The notes beneath the pieces were generated by a model, which saw only the letters and a list, made by a program, of their open reading frames with translations, had not been told where the DNA came from and ran no database searches. From the NCBI GenBank assembly GCA_013821585.1, contig JACDGO010000044.1:1-10223 (forward strand): a stretch of DNA of 10,223 nt, in the 5' to 3' direction. Below, one piece after another: positions 1 through 7,235 of this stretch; the first letter of the stretch is position 1, and every line of letters begins with the position of its first letter. Source of the DNA: Sphingomonadaceae bacterium. GTDB lineage: Bacteria; Pseudomonadota; Alphaproteobacteria; Sphingomonadales; Sphingomonadaceae. The translations under genes were made by a program, and so were the position numbers.

Positions 1-1
1 C

Positions 2-1279
2 GTCTGGACCGCCAAGGACGATGCGGTGACGCTGCCAACCTGGCTCGGCCTCCCGGGGCTGCGCCACACGATCGGCCTCGCCCGCTGGTGGCACTTCGCG
101 ATCAACCTGTTGTGGACGCTGAACGGCGCAGTCTTCTACGTGCTGCTATTCTCGACCGGACAATGGCGGCGGCTGGTGCCGCTCACCTGGGACGTGTTCC
201 CCAGCGCGCTGTCGACCGCGATCCAGTATGCATCCCTGAACTTTCCGGTGGATGAGGGCTGGACTCGCTTCAATGGGTTGCAGCAGATCACCTACTTCAT
301 CACCGTGTTCGTGGCGGCTCCCGTTTCGATCGCTACCGGCCTTCTTCAGAGCCCAGCGATTTCGAACAAGCTCGGCTGGAACGAGAAGATCCTCAACCGC
401 CAATTGGCGCGCTCGATCCATTTCATCTCGTTCTGCTGGTTCGTGTTTTACATCATCGCCCACGGCGTCATGGTGTTCGTCACGGGCTTGCGCCAGAACA
501 CCAATCACATGTTCGCCGGCGTCGAAGACGCTTCCTGGGCCGGGTTCCTGCCCTTCGTTATGGCGATGACGATCACGGGGCTCGCCTGGTGGCGCGTTTC
601 GCCGTTCACGCTGCGCCATGCGCGGCTGGTGCAGCATACCGGCAAGTTCATGATCGGCTGGCTGAAGGGGCTGATCGAATGGTGGGATCCGAGAGCGCAG
701 TATACCGAGGCGCAGATTTCCCCGCATTTCTGGCCCAACGGGTCGATGCCCAACTCGGCCGAATACGACGCGTTGGTGACCGGCGATTTCGCAGACTACC
801 GGCTTCGGATCAGCGGTCTCGTCGAGGCACCGCAGACCTTCTCGATGGCCGACCTCAAGGCGATGCCGAAGCAGGAGCAGATCACTGAGCATTTCTGCAT
901 CCAGGGCTGGACCGGCGTTGCCAAATGGGGCGGCGTTCCGATGCGCGACATCATGGACCTGGTGAAGCCGATGCCTGAGGCGCGCTACGCTGTCTTCTAT
1001 TCACTCGCCGATGGCGGCGACGGCGGACGCTATTACGACGTCCACAAGCTTCACAACATGGGCCACGACCTGACGATCCTCGCCTACGAGATGAACGGGG
1101 CGCCGGTCAGCGTGCTCCACGGCGCACCGCTTCGGCTACGGTGCGAGAACGAGCTCGGCTTCAAGATGGTCAAGTGGATCGCGGCGATCGAGTTCGTCGC
1201 CGACTTCGCCGATCTCGGGGCCGGCGAGGGCGGCTACAACGAGGACCACGAGTTCTTCGGCTACCGGATGCCGATCTGA
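2..1279 (+). CDS. Membrane-bound molybdopterin oxidoreductase with cytochrome b561-like domain, 5' partial
   Basis: This is a fusion of a haem-b membrane module and a sulfite-oxidase-type molybdenum-cofactor domain, probably passing electrons between the Mo site and the membrane quinone pool; the substrate is unknown. The frame is open to the window edge, so the true start lies upstream; a GTG at 26 is only an internal possibility. Counting from that GTG, hydrophobic segments lie near residues 22-42, 87-107, 131-153 and 173-190, with histidines (H23, H132, H146) suited to haem ligation. From about residue 258 the sequence is a Mo-binding domain: the motif EHFCIQGWTGVAKWGG places the expected Mo-coordinating cysteine at C291, followed by GGDGG and the HGAPLRL...NELGFK segment typical of the family. 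The C-terminus (GYRMPI, then TGA) looks natural. It is the only clearly cellular gene left of the insertion sequences. Family assignment is strong; the physiological role is not known. Confidence 0.88.
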   Translation, partial: VWTAKDDAVTLPTWLGLPGLRHTIGLARWWHFAINLLWTLNGAVFYVLLFSTGQWRRLVPLTWDVFPSALSTAIQYASLNFPVDEGWTRFNGLQQITYFITVFVAAPVSIATGLLQSPAISNKLGWNEKILNRQLARSIHFISFCWFVFYIIAHGVMVFVTGLRQNTNHMFAGVEDASWAGFLPFVMAMTITGLAWWRVSPFTLRHARLVQHTGKFMIGWLKGLIEWWDPRAQYTEAQISPHFWPNGSMPNSAEYDALVTGDFADYRLRISGLVEAPQTFSMADLKAMPKQEQITEHFCIQGWTGVAKWGGVPMRDIMDLVKPMPEARYAVFYSLADGGDGGRYYDVHKLHNMGHDLTILAYEMNGAPVSVLHGAPLRLRCENELGFKMVKWIAAIEFVADFADLGAGEGGYNEDHEFFGYRMPI

Positions 1280-1426
1280 GCCCTTCTTTGTCAGGTGCCG
1301 CTGTTCGTCGTGATGCACATGGGTCGTGGCGCGATCGTCGTGGCCGCTGTTGGCGCTCAGGAATCCCAGCGCCATCAACCCCGCACCGAGCATGGCCGAG
1401 AAGAATATCCCAAGCGTCGTGGCAAT
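1280..1426 (-). pseudogene. Possible remnant of a small membrane protein cut by the IS
   Basis: On the minus strand, read from the IS21 edge at 1426, the frame gives a hydrophobic stretch (TLGIFFSAMLGAGLMALGFL) followed by a His/Asp-rich tail (SGHDDRATTHVHHDEQRH). This resembles one membrane helix with a polar, possibly metal-binding tail. The apparent N-terminus of the open frame is IS21 DNA, so any native gene has lost its 5' part. The frame continues about 144 bases into the antisense of the oxidoreductase gene before stopping, which is long for a natural convergent overlap and argues against a real gene. I do not recognise a family. It could be a decayed gene or a chance frame in the 147-bp spacer. 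Confidence 0.25.
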
Positions 1427-1483
1427 TGTCAATGACACTGTAAAAATCCCCAGAAGTGGCAAAGTAAAATTCCCCACTTTTGC
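1427..1483. repeat. Left terminal repeats of IS21 copy A
   Basis: The outer end starts TGTCAATGACAC. It is followed by two tandem copies of a GTAAAAnTCCCCA motif, at 1440 and 1464, 24 bases apart. Repeated subterminal transposase-binding motifs of this kind are typical of IS21 ends. The motifs recur inverted at the other end of the element. Confidence 0.75.
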
Positions 1484-1495
1484 GGATTGCGCGTT

Positions 1496-2371
1496 TCAGT
1501 CGCCGTGGTGATTGGCGCCTCCATTTTTAGGCGGCCTGCCGCGTCTTTTGTGTTCGACGGGTGGTGGCGGGGTGATGATGGCGTTGGAGCGGATGTGCTC
1601 GGGCAACAGGTCGGCGTGGCGTCGCAGCCGGTAGCTTGAGCCGTCGATCTGGATGACGATGGCGTGATGGAGGAGCCGGTCGAGCAGCGCGGTCGCTACG
1701 ACGGGACTGCCGAAGATTTCGCCCCATTCGGCAAAGCCACGATTGGAGGTGAGGATCATGGCTGCTTTTTCGTAGCGCGCATTGACGAGCTGGAAGAACA
1801 GGTTGCCGCCGCCGGGGATCACCGGGAGATAGCCGATCTCGTCGATGATCAGCAGCGAGGGGCGGCAGTAGAAGCGGATTCTCTCGCGTAAGTTGCCCTC
1901 GCGCTCTGCTTTGGCAAGCGATCCGATGAGATCGGCCAACGTGATGAACGAGACACTCTTGCCGGCCTTGACTGCTTCGACGCCGAGCGCGCTCGCCAGG
2001 TGGCTCTTGCCGGTGCCGGGCGGCCCCAGAAGATGGACGACCTCGGTACGGTCGATGAAGTTGAGCTCGGCCAGCGCCATGATCCTGGCCTTGTCGAGCG
2101 AGGGCTGGAACGAGAAGTCATAACCGGCGAGCGTCTTGACCGTCGCCAGCCGGCCCATGCGCAGCGCTGTTTTGATGCGCCGGCTCTCGCGGAAGCTGAG
2201 TTCTTCGAGGAAGAGAAGCTCGATGGCCTCGAGCGGGCTCAGTTCGCCGCGATCGAGCTGGGCGACGCACGCATCGATCACTTCCAGGGAACGCGGCATT
2301 TTCAGACCAACCATGCTCGTCTTGATGCGGTCGAGCAGCGATGCCGACGGGTCAGGAAGGATCGTGTTCAC
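1496..2371 (-). CDS. istB: IstB-type AAA+ ATPase of IS21 copy A
   Basis: IstB is the transposition helper of IS21 elements: an AAA+ ATPase that assembles on target DNA and recruits and stimulates the IstA transposase. The 291-residue protein has Walker A GPPGTGKS at residues 116-123, Walker B LLIIDE at 173-178, a sensor-1-like LTSN at 207-210 and a conserved DRLLHH near 231. The N-terminal 80 residues form the IstB-like helical region (MPRSLEVID...LEELSFRE). The C-terminus ends in KRRGRPPK, which resembles an AT-hook and may contact DNA. The start is a GTG whose last bases overlap the istA stop (GTGA), so translation is probably coupled to istA. All motifs are present and the length is normal for the family. 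Confidence 0.94.
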   Translation of the reverse strand: MNTILPDPSASLLDRIKTSMVGLKMPRSLEVIDACVAQLDRGELSPLEAIELLFLEELSFRESRRIKTALRMGRLATVKTLAGYDFSFQPSLDKARIMALAELNFIDRTEVVHLLGPPGTGKSHLASALGVEAVKAGKSVSFITLADLIGSLAKAEREGNLRERIRFYCRPSLLIIDEIGYLPVIPGGGNLFFQLVNARYEKAAMILTSNRGFAEWGEIFGSPVVATALLDRLLHHAIVIQIDGSSYRLRRHADLLPEHIRSNAIITPPPPVEHKRRGRPPKNGGANHHGD

Positions 2372-3618
2372 AGCACCCCTCCCGATACCGACAGCCGCCG
2401 TCCGACCGCTTCGTAAAAGTCGAGCGGCCGACGCGTCACAAGATCACCTGTAAAGCCGTGGGGGATCGCGAGCTCGTCACGATGGCGATAGGAGCGCCGG
2501 TGCCCGTCGATCAGCGATCGTTGGCGACGCCCTTCCAGCAACGGGTGCCGCGCGATAAGCCGGTTCTCTTCGAAGATGTGGATCTCCTCAGCGAGGCTAT
2601 GGACCTCGACGACACGCCGGCGCGTCGCATCGGGCACCGAGTAATAATTGCCGCCAACGCTCACCATGCCTTCGTGACTGATCCGCCGTTCAAGCTTCAG
2701 CACCGCGCCAAACGGGATCAGCGGCAACGACTGCAGCGCCGGCTTCTCCTCGCCGAACGCCTCGTTGACGATGCGGCCGGTCGTGGCATGGAGACGCGGG
2801 TTGGCAACGCGTGCCAGCCAATGGTCATGCTGCCGGTTCAGATCGTCGAGGTCACTGAACGTGCTGCCGAGGAAGAAGTCCTCGCGGATATAGCGGAACG
2901 GCCGCTCAACCTTGCCCTTCGTCTCAGGCCGATAGGGCCGGCACGCCTTGGGTAAAAAGCCATAGTGATGGGCAAAGGCGCCCAGCGTCCGATTATAGAC
3001 GACACGGCCATCGTCATCCTCGCCGATGACCGCGGTCTTCATGCGATCATATAGGATCTCGCGCGGCACGCCGCCCATCGCCTCGAACGCCGCCCGGTGA
3101 CAGGCGAGCACCGTTTGCATCGTCTGGCGCTGCGCAAAACGCGCCCAGATCAACCGCGAGAAGCCCAGCACCATCGAGAACAGCCAGACGATCTGCACCC
3201 CGTCCGGCTGACTGGTAAAGCGCACCCGGAACTGGGCAAAGTCGACCTGCGCCTGCTGACCCGGCGGTGTCTCGAAGCGCACCGCATAGCGGCGCCCGCC
3301 ACCTGCCGGCCGCAACGTCCGCACCAGGTCGCGCACCACGCTATAACTGCCGGTATAGCCCCGCTCGGCGATCTCGCGCGCCAGACGGCTCGCAGTCAGT
3401 CCCGGATAATCCGCCAGGCGCGCCTTCAGATATTCGCAGTGCTTGTCGGTCACGCGTTCGCGCGGTGCGCGCGGGCCATAGACCGGCGGCTCCAGACCGC
3501 TCGCTATATATTTGCGCACGGTCTTACGATCGATCCCGACCTGGCGCGCGATCGTCGCCACCTTCATCCCCTGGCGGTGCAAATCCAGTATCATCATCAA
3601 ATCTCCAAGCTTCTTCAT
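2368..3618 (-). CDS. istA: IstA-type DDE transposase of IS21 copy A
   Basis: IstA cuts and joins the element ends. I place the start at the ATG at 3618, giving 416 residues, because AGGAG lies about 10 bases upstream and the copy B protein aligns from the same point (MKKLGDLMMI versus MVRLGELMMI). A GTG at 3645 would add nine residues (MSPARSGAA). An N-terminal helix-turn-helix spans about 17-40 (VATIARQVGIDRKTVRKYI). The retroviral-integrase-like core carries the expected acidic triad: D126 in QVDFAQF, D191 in ILYDRMKTAV and E238 in TKGKVERPFR. A C-terminal beta-rich segment (VGGNYYSVPD) follows near residue 330. The gene is uninterrupted, unlike its relative in copy B, and overlaps istB by four bases. 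Confidence 0.94.
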   Translation of the reverse strand: MKKLGDLMMILDLHRQGMKVATIARQVGIDRKTVRKYIASGLEPPVYGPRAPRERVTDKHCEYLKARLADYPGLTASRLAREIAERGYTGSYSVVRDLVRTLRPAGGGRRYAVRFETPPGQQAQVDFAQFRVRFTSQPDGVQIVWLFSMVLGFSRLIWARFAQRQTMQTVLACHRAAFEAMGGVPREILYDRMKTAVIGEDDDGRVVYNRTLGAFAHHYGFLPKACRPYRPETKGKVERPFRYIREDFFLGSTFSDLDDLNRQHDHWLARVANPRLHATTGRIVNEAFGEEKPALQSLPLIPFGAVLKLERRISHEGMVSVGGNYYSVPDATRRRVVEVHSLAEEIHIFEENRLIARHPLLEGRRQRSLIDGHRRSYRHRDELAIPHGFTGDLVTRRPLDFYEAVGRRLSVSGGVL

Positions 3619-3662
3619 GGCGGCACCGCTCCTCGCCGGAGACACATGCCCGATTTTGCCAA

Positions 3663-3702
3663 ATCTGAAGCTGTCCGGGGCGCGCCCCGGACAGCTTCAG
3701 AT
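3663..3702. repeat. Perfect 40-bp palindrome upstream of istA, copy A
   Basis: Two 20-base arms meet with no spacer at 3682/3683. The centre is CCGGGGCGCGCCCCGG and the outer arms begin ATCTGAAGCTGT. It lies 45 bases upstream of the istA ATG, between the terminal repeats and the gene. As RNA it would form a very stable hairpin; as DNA it could extrude a cruciform or bind a dimeric protein. Copy B has a palindrome of identical length and core at the equivalent place but with different arms. Confidence 0.9.
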
Positions 3703-3703
3703 C

Positions 3704-3761
3704 AAAAGAAGTGGGGAATATTCAAATGTCATAACTGGGGCATTTTACGCCGCCATCGACA
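3704..3761. repeat. Right terminal repeats of IS21 copy A
   Basis: Read on the minus strand from 3761 the end starts TGTCGATGGCGGCGTAAAAT, then repeats a TTCCCCACTT motif near 3710-3720. It is the inverted counterpart of the left end. Position 3761 is taken as the last base because the first five bases of both ends (TGTCA and TGTCG) and their spacing to GTAAAA agree exactly. Confidence 0.72.
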
Positions 3762-4749
3762 GAGGCGACCGGCAACTACCACAGAACACTCGCGCACCGG
3801 CTGCTTACTGCCGGGTTCGAGCTGCGGCTCATCTCGTCGGTGGCCCTCGCCCGCACGAGGGAAGCGTTGCATAATGGCTGGGACAAGAACGATCCCAAGG
3901 ACGCGCAGGTCATCCTGCACATGCTGCGGATCGGCGCCACGCAACGCTATGTCGACCCGCTCGCCGCCGGCATCAACGATCTCCAGGAGCTGTCGAAGAC
4001 CCACGAGACGATATCCAGGATGAAGACCCAGACCTGGCACCGCATTCTGACCCACTATCTGCCGCTGTACTTTCCCGAGATTGCCCACTTCGCTGGCAAC
4101 AGCCGGTCCGACTGGTTCCTGGCGCTCCTCGCGCGGTTCCCGACGCCGGCCAGCATCACGGTGCTGGACCGTGAGGCGTTCTCGACCGCAGCGTGGCCGC
4201 TCATCGGCCGCAAGGTCTCCAAGGCCCGGCTGATCAACGACATTTACGAGACGGCGTGCGCCTCGGTCGCACTGCCCGTGCCGGAGACATCAGCCGCAAT
4301 CACCATGTTCCGCATGGTCATCGCGCAGGGCCGCAGCCTTATCCAGCAGCGCGATGAGATCGAGCGACTGGCCCATGCCAGGCTCGCCGAGCATGTCGAT
4401 TACCAGCTGCTGCGCAATATCCCCGGCATCGGACCGATCAACGCACTGACGATCCTGGCTGAGGCAGGCGACCTTCGCCGCTTCAACCATCACCGCCAGT
4501 TCCTCAAGTTCTGCGGCCTCGATCTCGCAACCTGCCAGTCCGGCACGTTCCGCGGTCGCACGAAGCTATCCAAGTACGGCAATGCGCGATTGCGCCGGAC
4601 CTTCTGGATGGCCGCCCAGGTCGCCGCGCGTCAGCGCGACAACAGCTTCCGCGACAAGCTCGGACGGTATACTGCCGGGCACGCGGACGATGCCGATCGT
4701 CGCCGCAAGGCGATGACGGCGCTCACCGCCAAGATGGCGCGCGTGGCGC
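3762..4749 (+). pseudogene. IS110-family transposase, N-terminus deleted, 3' end split off by IS21 copy B
   Basis: IS110-family transposases are DEDD recombinases with a RuvC-like N-terminal domain and a C-terminal Tnp domain that carries a catalytic serine. In-frame coding begins right at the IS21 copy A edge with EATGNYHR, which holds the family's second acidic residue. NDPKDAQVI follows, with the last two aspartates of DEDD. The first aspartate and roughly the first 60 residues are missing. The C-terminal part shows the family motifs PGIGPINALTILAEAGD and GRTKLSKYGNARLRR. The frame runs to 4749, where copy B is inserted; the open frame that continues past it to 5012 is an artefact. Removing copy B and one target duplicate joins MARVA to HAVIKTGTGYRPF at 7098, restoring a normal C-terminus. 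A GTG at 3840 is an in-frame start, but the product would lack two catalytic acids. Confidence 0.9.
4745..4749. repeat. Target-site duplication of IS21 copy B, left copy
   Basis: GGCGC here is repeated exactly at 7093-7097, immediately outside both TGTCA ends of copy B. Taking out the element plus one copy restores the IS110 reading frame without a gap, which confirms that this is the insertion site. Confidence 0.92.
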
Positions 4750-4805
4750 TGTCATTGGGCGTGCAATTCTCCTCAAAAGTGGGCTTTGAATATTTCCTGA
4801 TTGGC
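4750..4805. repeat. Left terminal repeats of IS21 copy B
   Basis: The end begins TGTCATTGGGC. A second related block, TTTGAATATTTCCTGATTGG, follows from 4785 and corresponds to TTTAAAATTCCCTGGATTGG at the other end. The TTTGAATATT string is shared with the equivalent (istA-side) end of copy A, showing that the two elements are related. Confidence 0.8.
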
Positions 4806-4813
4806 TTGTCCGT

Positions 4814-4853
4814 TGGTTCATTCCGCCGGGGCGCGCCCCGGCGGAATGAACCA
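4814..4853. repeat. Perfect 40-bp palindrome upstream of istA, copy B
   Basis: Two 20-base arms meet at 4833/4834 without a spacer. The core CCGGGGCGCGCCCCGG is identical to that of copy A, but the outer arms (TGGTTCATTCCG...) differ while remaining perfectly self-complementary. It lies 43 bases before the istA ATG at 4897, almost the same distance as in copy A. Confidence 0.9.
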
Positions 4854-4896
4854 GGCCTCCATCGTCGCCATGTCCGTGCCGGACGAGGAGGCGGCG

Positions 4897-6158
4897 ATGG
4901 TTCGACTTGGAGAGCTGATGATGATTTTGGAGTTGCACCGCCAAGGGCTGTCGATCACGCATATTGCAAGGCGCATGGGACGGGATCCGAAGACCGTGCG
5001 CAAATATATTGAGCGCGGCATCGAGGCGCCGGTTTACGGGCCCCGTCCTGTGGGGCGCCCCGGCAAGCTGACGGCGTATCTGGATTTTATCCGCGAGCGC
5101 GTGGCGCGCTTTCCCGAGCTAAGCGCGGCGCGGATGACGCGCGAGATCCGCGCGCTCGGCTATGTCGGGGCCTACACTGCGGTAAAACGCCACCTCGCCG
5201 CACTCCGTCCAGATAATGGTCCCAAGCCCTATGAGGTGCGCTTCGAGACTGCAGCGGGCGTCCAGGCGCAGGTCGACTTTGCCCGCTTCGTGGTCACTTC
5301 TACCGATGAACCGGCGACGAGCCGGATCGTCTGGCTGTTCAGCCTGGTCCTCGGCCACTCGCGCTTCATCTTTGCTCGCTATGTCTTACACCAGGATCTC
5401 CAGACGCTGCTGCGCTGTCATATCCAGGCTTTGCCGCACTCGGCGGCGTGCCGATCGAGATCCTCTATGATCGCATGAAGACCGCGGTGACAGGCGAGGA
5501 CGATGCTGGCCATATTATCTACAATCGTTCGCTGCTCGCGCTCGCGCGACACTACCGGTTCCAACCCAGGGCGTGCCGGGCTTACCGTGCCAAGACCAAG
5601 GGCAAGGTCGAACGGCCGTTCCGCTATATCCGCGAGGACTTCTTCCTGGCGCGCAGCTTTTGTAATCTCGACGATCTCAATGCCCAGTTGATCGACTGGC
5701 TCGCGACCGTCGCCAATGTCCGTGTCCACGGCACCACGCAGCGCGTCGTCGCCGATGCGTTTACGGCCGAGCAGCCCGAGCTACAGAATTTGCCCGACCA
5801 CCGCTTCGATGCCGTGCTCAAGCTCGAGCGCCGGGTCAGCCACGATGGCTTTGTTGCGATCGGAGGTAATTACTACAGCGTGCCCGACCGCACGCGGCGG
5901 GTGGTCGAGGTGCAGCAGCTGCCCGAGTGCGTCCGCATCCTCGATCTCGGGACGATCGTCGCCGAACATCGGGTTCTGGAAGGCCGTAAGCAATATTGCA
6001 TCGACAAGAGCCATCGTACCGGCGGCAGTCACGCAAAGCATCGCACCGGGGTTGCCGATCCCATCACCATCGGCCGGATCGGCGAGCATGTCCCGCTGCG
6101 GCCCCTCGCCATCTACCAGGCAATCGGGGCGCAGCTCGCGGCGGGAGCGCGGGCATGA
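4897..6158 (+). pseudogene. istA: IstA-type transposase of IS21 copy B, broken by a one-base deletion
   Basis: The start is the ATG at 4897, preceded five bases earlier by a strong GAGGAGG ribosome site. The first part (to about 5432) encodes the helix-turn-helix (ITHIARRMGRDPKTVRKYI) and the first catalytic aspartate (QVDFARF). At 5431-5433 the sequence reads CAGGCTTTGCCGCA, whereas copy A has coding for AFEAMGGVP; one missing base after GCTTT throws the frame, which then stops at 5478. The second part continues in another frame as AALGGVPIEILYDRMKTAV, with the second aspartate, then TKGKVERPFR with the glutamate and VGGNYYSVPD, to TGA at 6156-6158. The break lies between the first two catalytic residues, so no single product carries a full active site. 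A sequencing error is possible. Confidence 0.88.
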
Positions 6159-7015
6159 CGCTGTTCAGCCCCTTGTCGCGGGTCGACAATATCCGCCACA
6201 GCCTCGTCGGCCTGAAGATGCCGCGGGCGCTCGAGATCCTCGATGCTACCCTGCGTCGCATTGAGCAGGGTCAGATCGACGGCATCGAGGCGATCGACGA
6301 GTTGCTCCTCGAGGAGCTGTCGCTCCGCGAGAACAGCCGGATCAAGGCCGCGCTGCGCATGGCCCGGTTGCCGGTCGTCAAGACTCTCGCCGGCTTCGAC
6401 TTTGCGTTCCAGCCGTCGCTCGATCGCAACCGCATCATGGCGCTGGCCGGCCTCGACTTTATTGCGCGCGCCGAAGTCGTGCATCTGCTCGGACCCCCAG
6501 GCACGGGCAAAAGCCATCTCGCAACGGCGCTGGCGGTCGAAGCGGTGCGCGCTTCCAAGCTTGTGTACTTCATCGCGCTGGCCGACCTGATCGCCCAGCT
6601 CGCCAAGGCTGAACGTGAAGGCACCTTGCGTGACCGGCTACGCATCTTGTGCCGGCCATCGCTGCTCGTCGTCGACGAGATCGGCTATCTCCCGGTGACA
6701 CCGGGTGGCGGCAACCTGTTCTTCCAGCTCGTCAACGCCCGATACGAAAAGGGCGCGATGATCCTCACCTCGAACCGCGGCTTCGCCGAATGGGGCGAGG
6801 TCTTCGGCGATCACGTCGTCGCCACAGCACTCCTCGATAGACTTCTCCACCACGCCGTCGTCGTCCAGATCGAAGGCTCAAGCTACCGCATGCGCGAGCA
6901 CGCAGCGCTCGTCCCCGAAAACCTGCGCACCAATATCATGATCAATCCACCGCCGCCGCCAAAACGCCGCGGACGGCCGCCGACAAGGGAGCCGCTCGAT
7001 CACCACGCCGCCTGA
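6155..7015 (+). CDS. istB: IstB-type AAA+ ATPase of IS21 copy B
   Basis: This is the 286-residue transposition helper ATPase of copy B. The ATG at 6155 overlaps the istA stop in ATGA, which suggests coupled translation; the open frame extends further upstream but that part is istA in another frame. Walker A GPPGTGKS is at residues 113-120, Walker B LLVVDE about 55 residues later, with LTSN sensor and DRLLHH motifs as in copy A. The tail PKRRGRPPTRE again resembles an AT-hook. The gene is intact although its partner istA is frameshifted, so translational coupling may now be reduced. It is a clear relative of the copy A protein, with many conservative differences throughout. Confidence 0.94.
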   Translation: MTLFSPLSRVDNIRHSLVGLKMPRALEILDATLRRIEQGQIDGIEAIDELLLEELSLRENSRIKAALRMARLPVVKTLAGFDFAFQPSLDRNRIMALAGLDFIARAEVVHLLGPPGTGKSHLATALAVEAVRASKLVYFIALADLIAQLAKAEREGTLRDRLRILCRPSLLVVDEIGYLPVTPGGGNLFFQLVNARYEKGAMILTSNRGFAEWGEVFGDHVVATALLDRLLHHAVVVQIEGSSYRMREHAALVPENLRTNIMINPPPPPKRRGRPPTREPLDHHAA

Positions 7016-7035
7016 TCACCGGTCCTAATCCCGCC

Positions 7036-7092
7036 GCCAATCCAGGGAATTTTAAACGCCCACAATCGCGGAAACTTCGGTGCCCGTTGACA
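7036..7092. repeat. Right terminal repeats of IS21 copy B
   Basis: On the minus strand from 7092 the end reads TGTCAACGGGCACCGAAGTT, then GTGGGC, then a second block TTTAAAATTCCCTGG. These are the inverted counterparts of the left end at the same spacing. Confidence 0.8.
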
Positions 7093-7097
7093 GGCGC
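7093..7097. repeat. Target-site duplication of IS21 copy B, right copy
   Basis: GGCGC matches 4745-4749 exactly and directly follows the CA end of copy B. Confidence 0.92.
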
Positions 7098-7125
7098 ACG
7101 CCGTCATCAAGACGGGGACAGGGTA

Positions 7126-7148
7126 CCGACCGTTTCTCGAACGGTCGG
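7126..7148. repeat. 9-bp inverted repeat within the transposase 3' end
   Basis: CCGACCGTT (7126-7134) and AACGGTCGG (7140-7148) are perfect complements with the loop TCTCG. It is the first of several hairpins that cluster at the end of the IS110 element. Confidence 0.8.
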
Positions 7149-7151
7149 ATG

Positions 7152-7235
7152 CCAGGTGGAAGGACCCCTCTCTGCAAGTGCCGTGAGGGCGCTCGTCGAG
7201 CGACCCTGTAGATAATGTTTGGGCCTTCCACCTGG
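7152..7235. repeat. 12-bp inverted repeat enclosing the IS110 stop codon
   Basis: CCAGGTGGAAGG (7152-7163) is perfectly complementary to CCTTCCACCTGG (7224-7235). The enclosed 60 bases contain a smaller CGCTCG/CGAGCG palindrome just after the stop codon. The downstream arm could pair instead with GGTGGAAG at 7328-7335, so alternative folds are possible. Confidence 0.8.

Larger units (their letters stand above)
1427..3761 (-). mobile_element. IS21-family insertion sequence, copy A (complete, no target duplication)
   Basis: The element encodes istA and istB on the minus strand in the usual IS21 order, with a 4-base overlap between them. The left terminus reads TGTCAATGACACTGTAAAAA from 1427. 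The reverse complement of the right terminus reads TGTCGATGGCGGCGTAAAAT ending at 3761. The two align without gaps and both continue into a second CCCCA-type terminal repeat. Flanking bases differ (GCAAT before, GAGGC after), so there is no target-site duplication. The right neighbour is the interior of an IS110 transposase gene and the left neighbour is unrelated DNA, so this copy marks a deletion or recombination endpoint. Both genes look intact, so it may still be active. Confidence 0.88.
4750..7092 (+). mobile_element. IS21-family insertion sequence, copy B (inside the IS110 gene)
   Basis: This 2343-bp element has istA and istB on the plus strand. Its first bases, TGTCATTGGGCGTGCAATTC, align without gaps to the reverse complement of its last bases, TGTCAACGGGCACCGAAGTT. 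The outer 35 positions match well, both ending in GTGGGC. It is bounded by the 5-bp duplication GGCGC. It is related to copy A in gene order, protein sequence and palindrome, but clearly diverged, so it is a separate IS21 species rather than a recent duplicate. istA is frameshifted, so it should need a transposase supplied in trans. Confidence 0.94.
7093..7186 (+). pseudogene. C-terminal end of the interrupted IS110-family transposase
   Basis: Excluding the duplicated GGCGC, the frame continues from 4749 as H-AVIKTGTGYRPFLERSDARW and ends at the TGA at 7184-7186. HAVIKTG and YRPF are the usual last motifs of IS110-family transposases, so this is the natural end of the gene whose body lies at 3762-4749. 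The last 60 coding bases include a perfect 9-bp hairpin (7126-7148), so the coding sequence overlaps the structured 3' region. Confidence 0.88.

Noticed and set aside
146..892. 248-codon minus-strand frame inside the oxidoreductase gene
   Set aside because: It lies opposite a recognisable cofactor-binding domain and shows no motif; it is a composition effect.
1427..3761. Search for a target-site duplication around IS21 copy A, using ends at 1427/3761 and at about 1439/3749
   Set aside because: Neither choice gives matching flanks of 4-8 bases, so no duplication is claimed.
2341..4023. Long plus-strand open frames antisense to istA of copy A (204 and 308 codons)
   Set aside because: They are shadows of a high-GC gene with clear transposase motifs on the minus strand; their translations are arginine/alanine-rich without domain signals, and one runs across the IS boundary.
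3663..4853. CRISPR-like or phage attachment interpretation of the two 40-bp palindromes
   Set aside because: There are only two, 1.1 kb apart, each in the same position of its own IS21 element, with no repeat-spacer pattern and no integrase.
4750..5012. Apparent extension of the IS110 transposase to 5012
   Set aside because: The frame merely runs on through the left end of IS21 copy B; the true C-terminus is found at 7098-7186.
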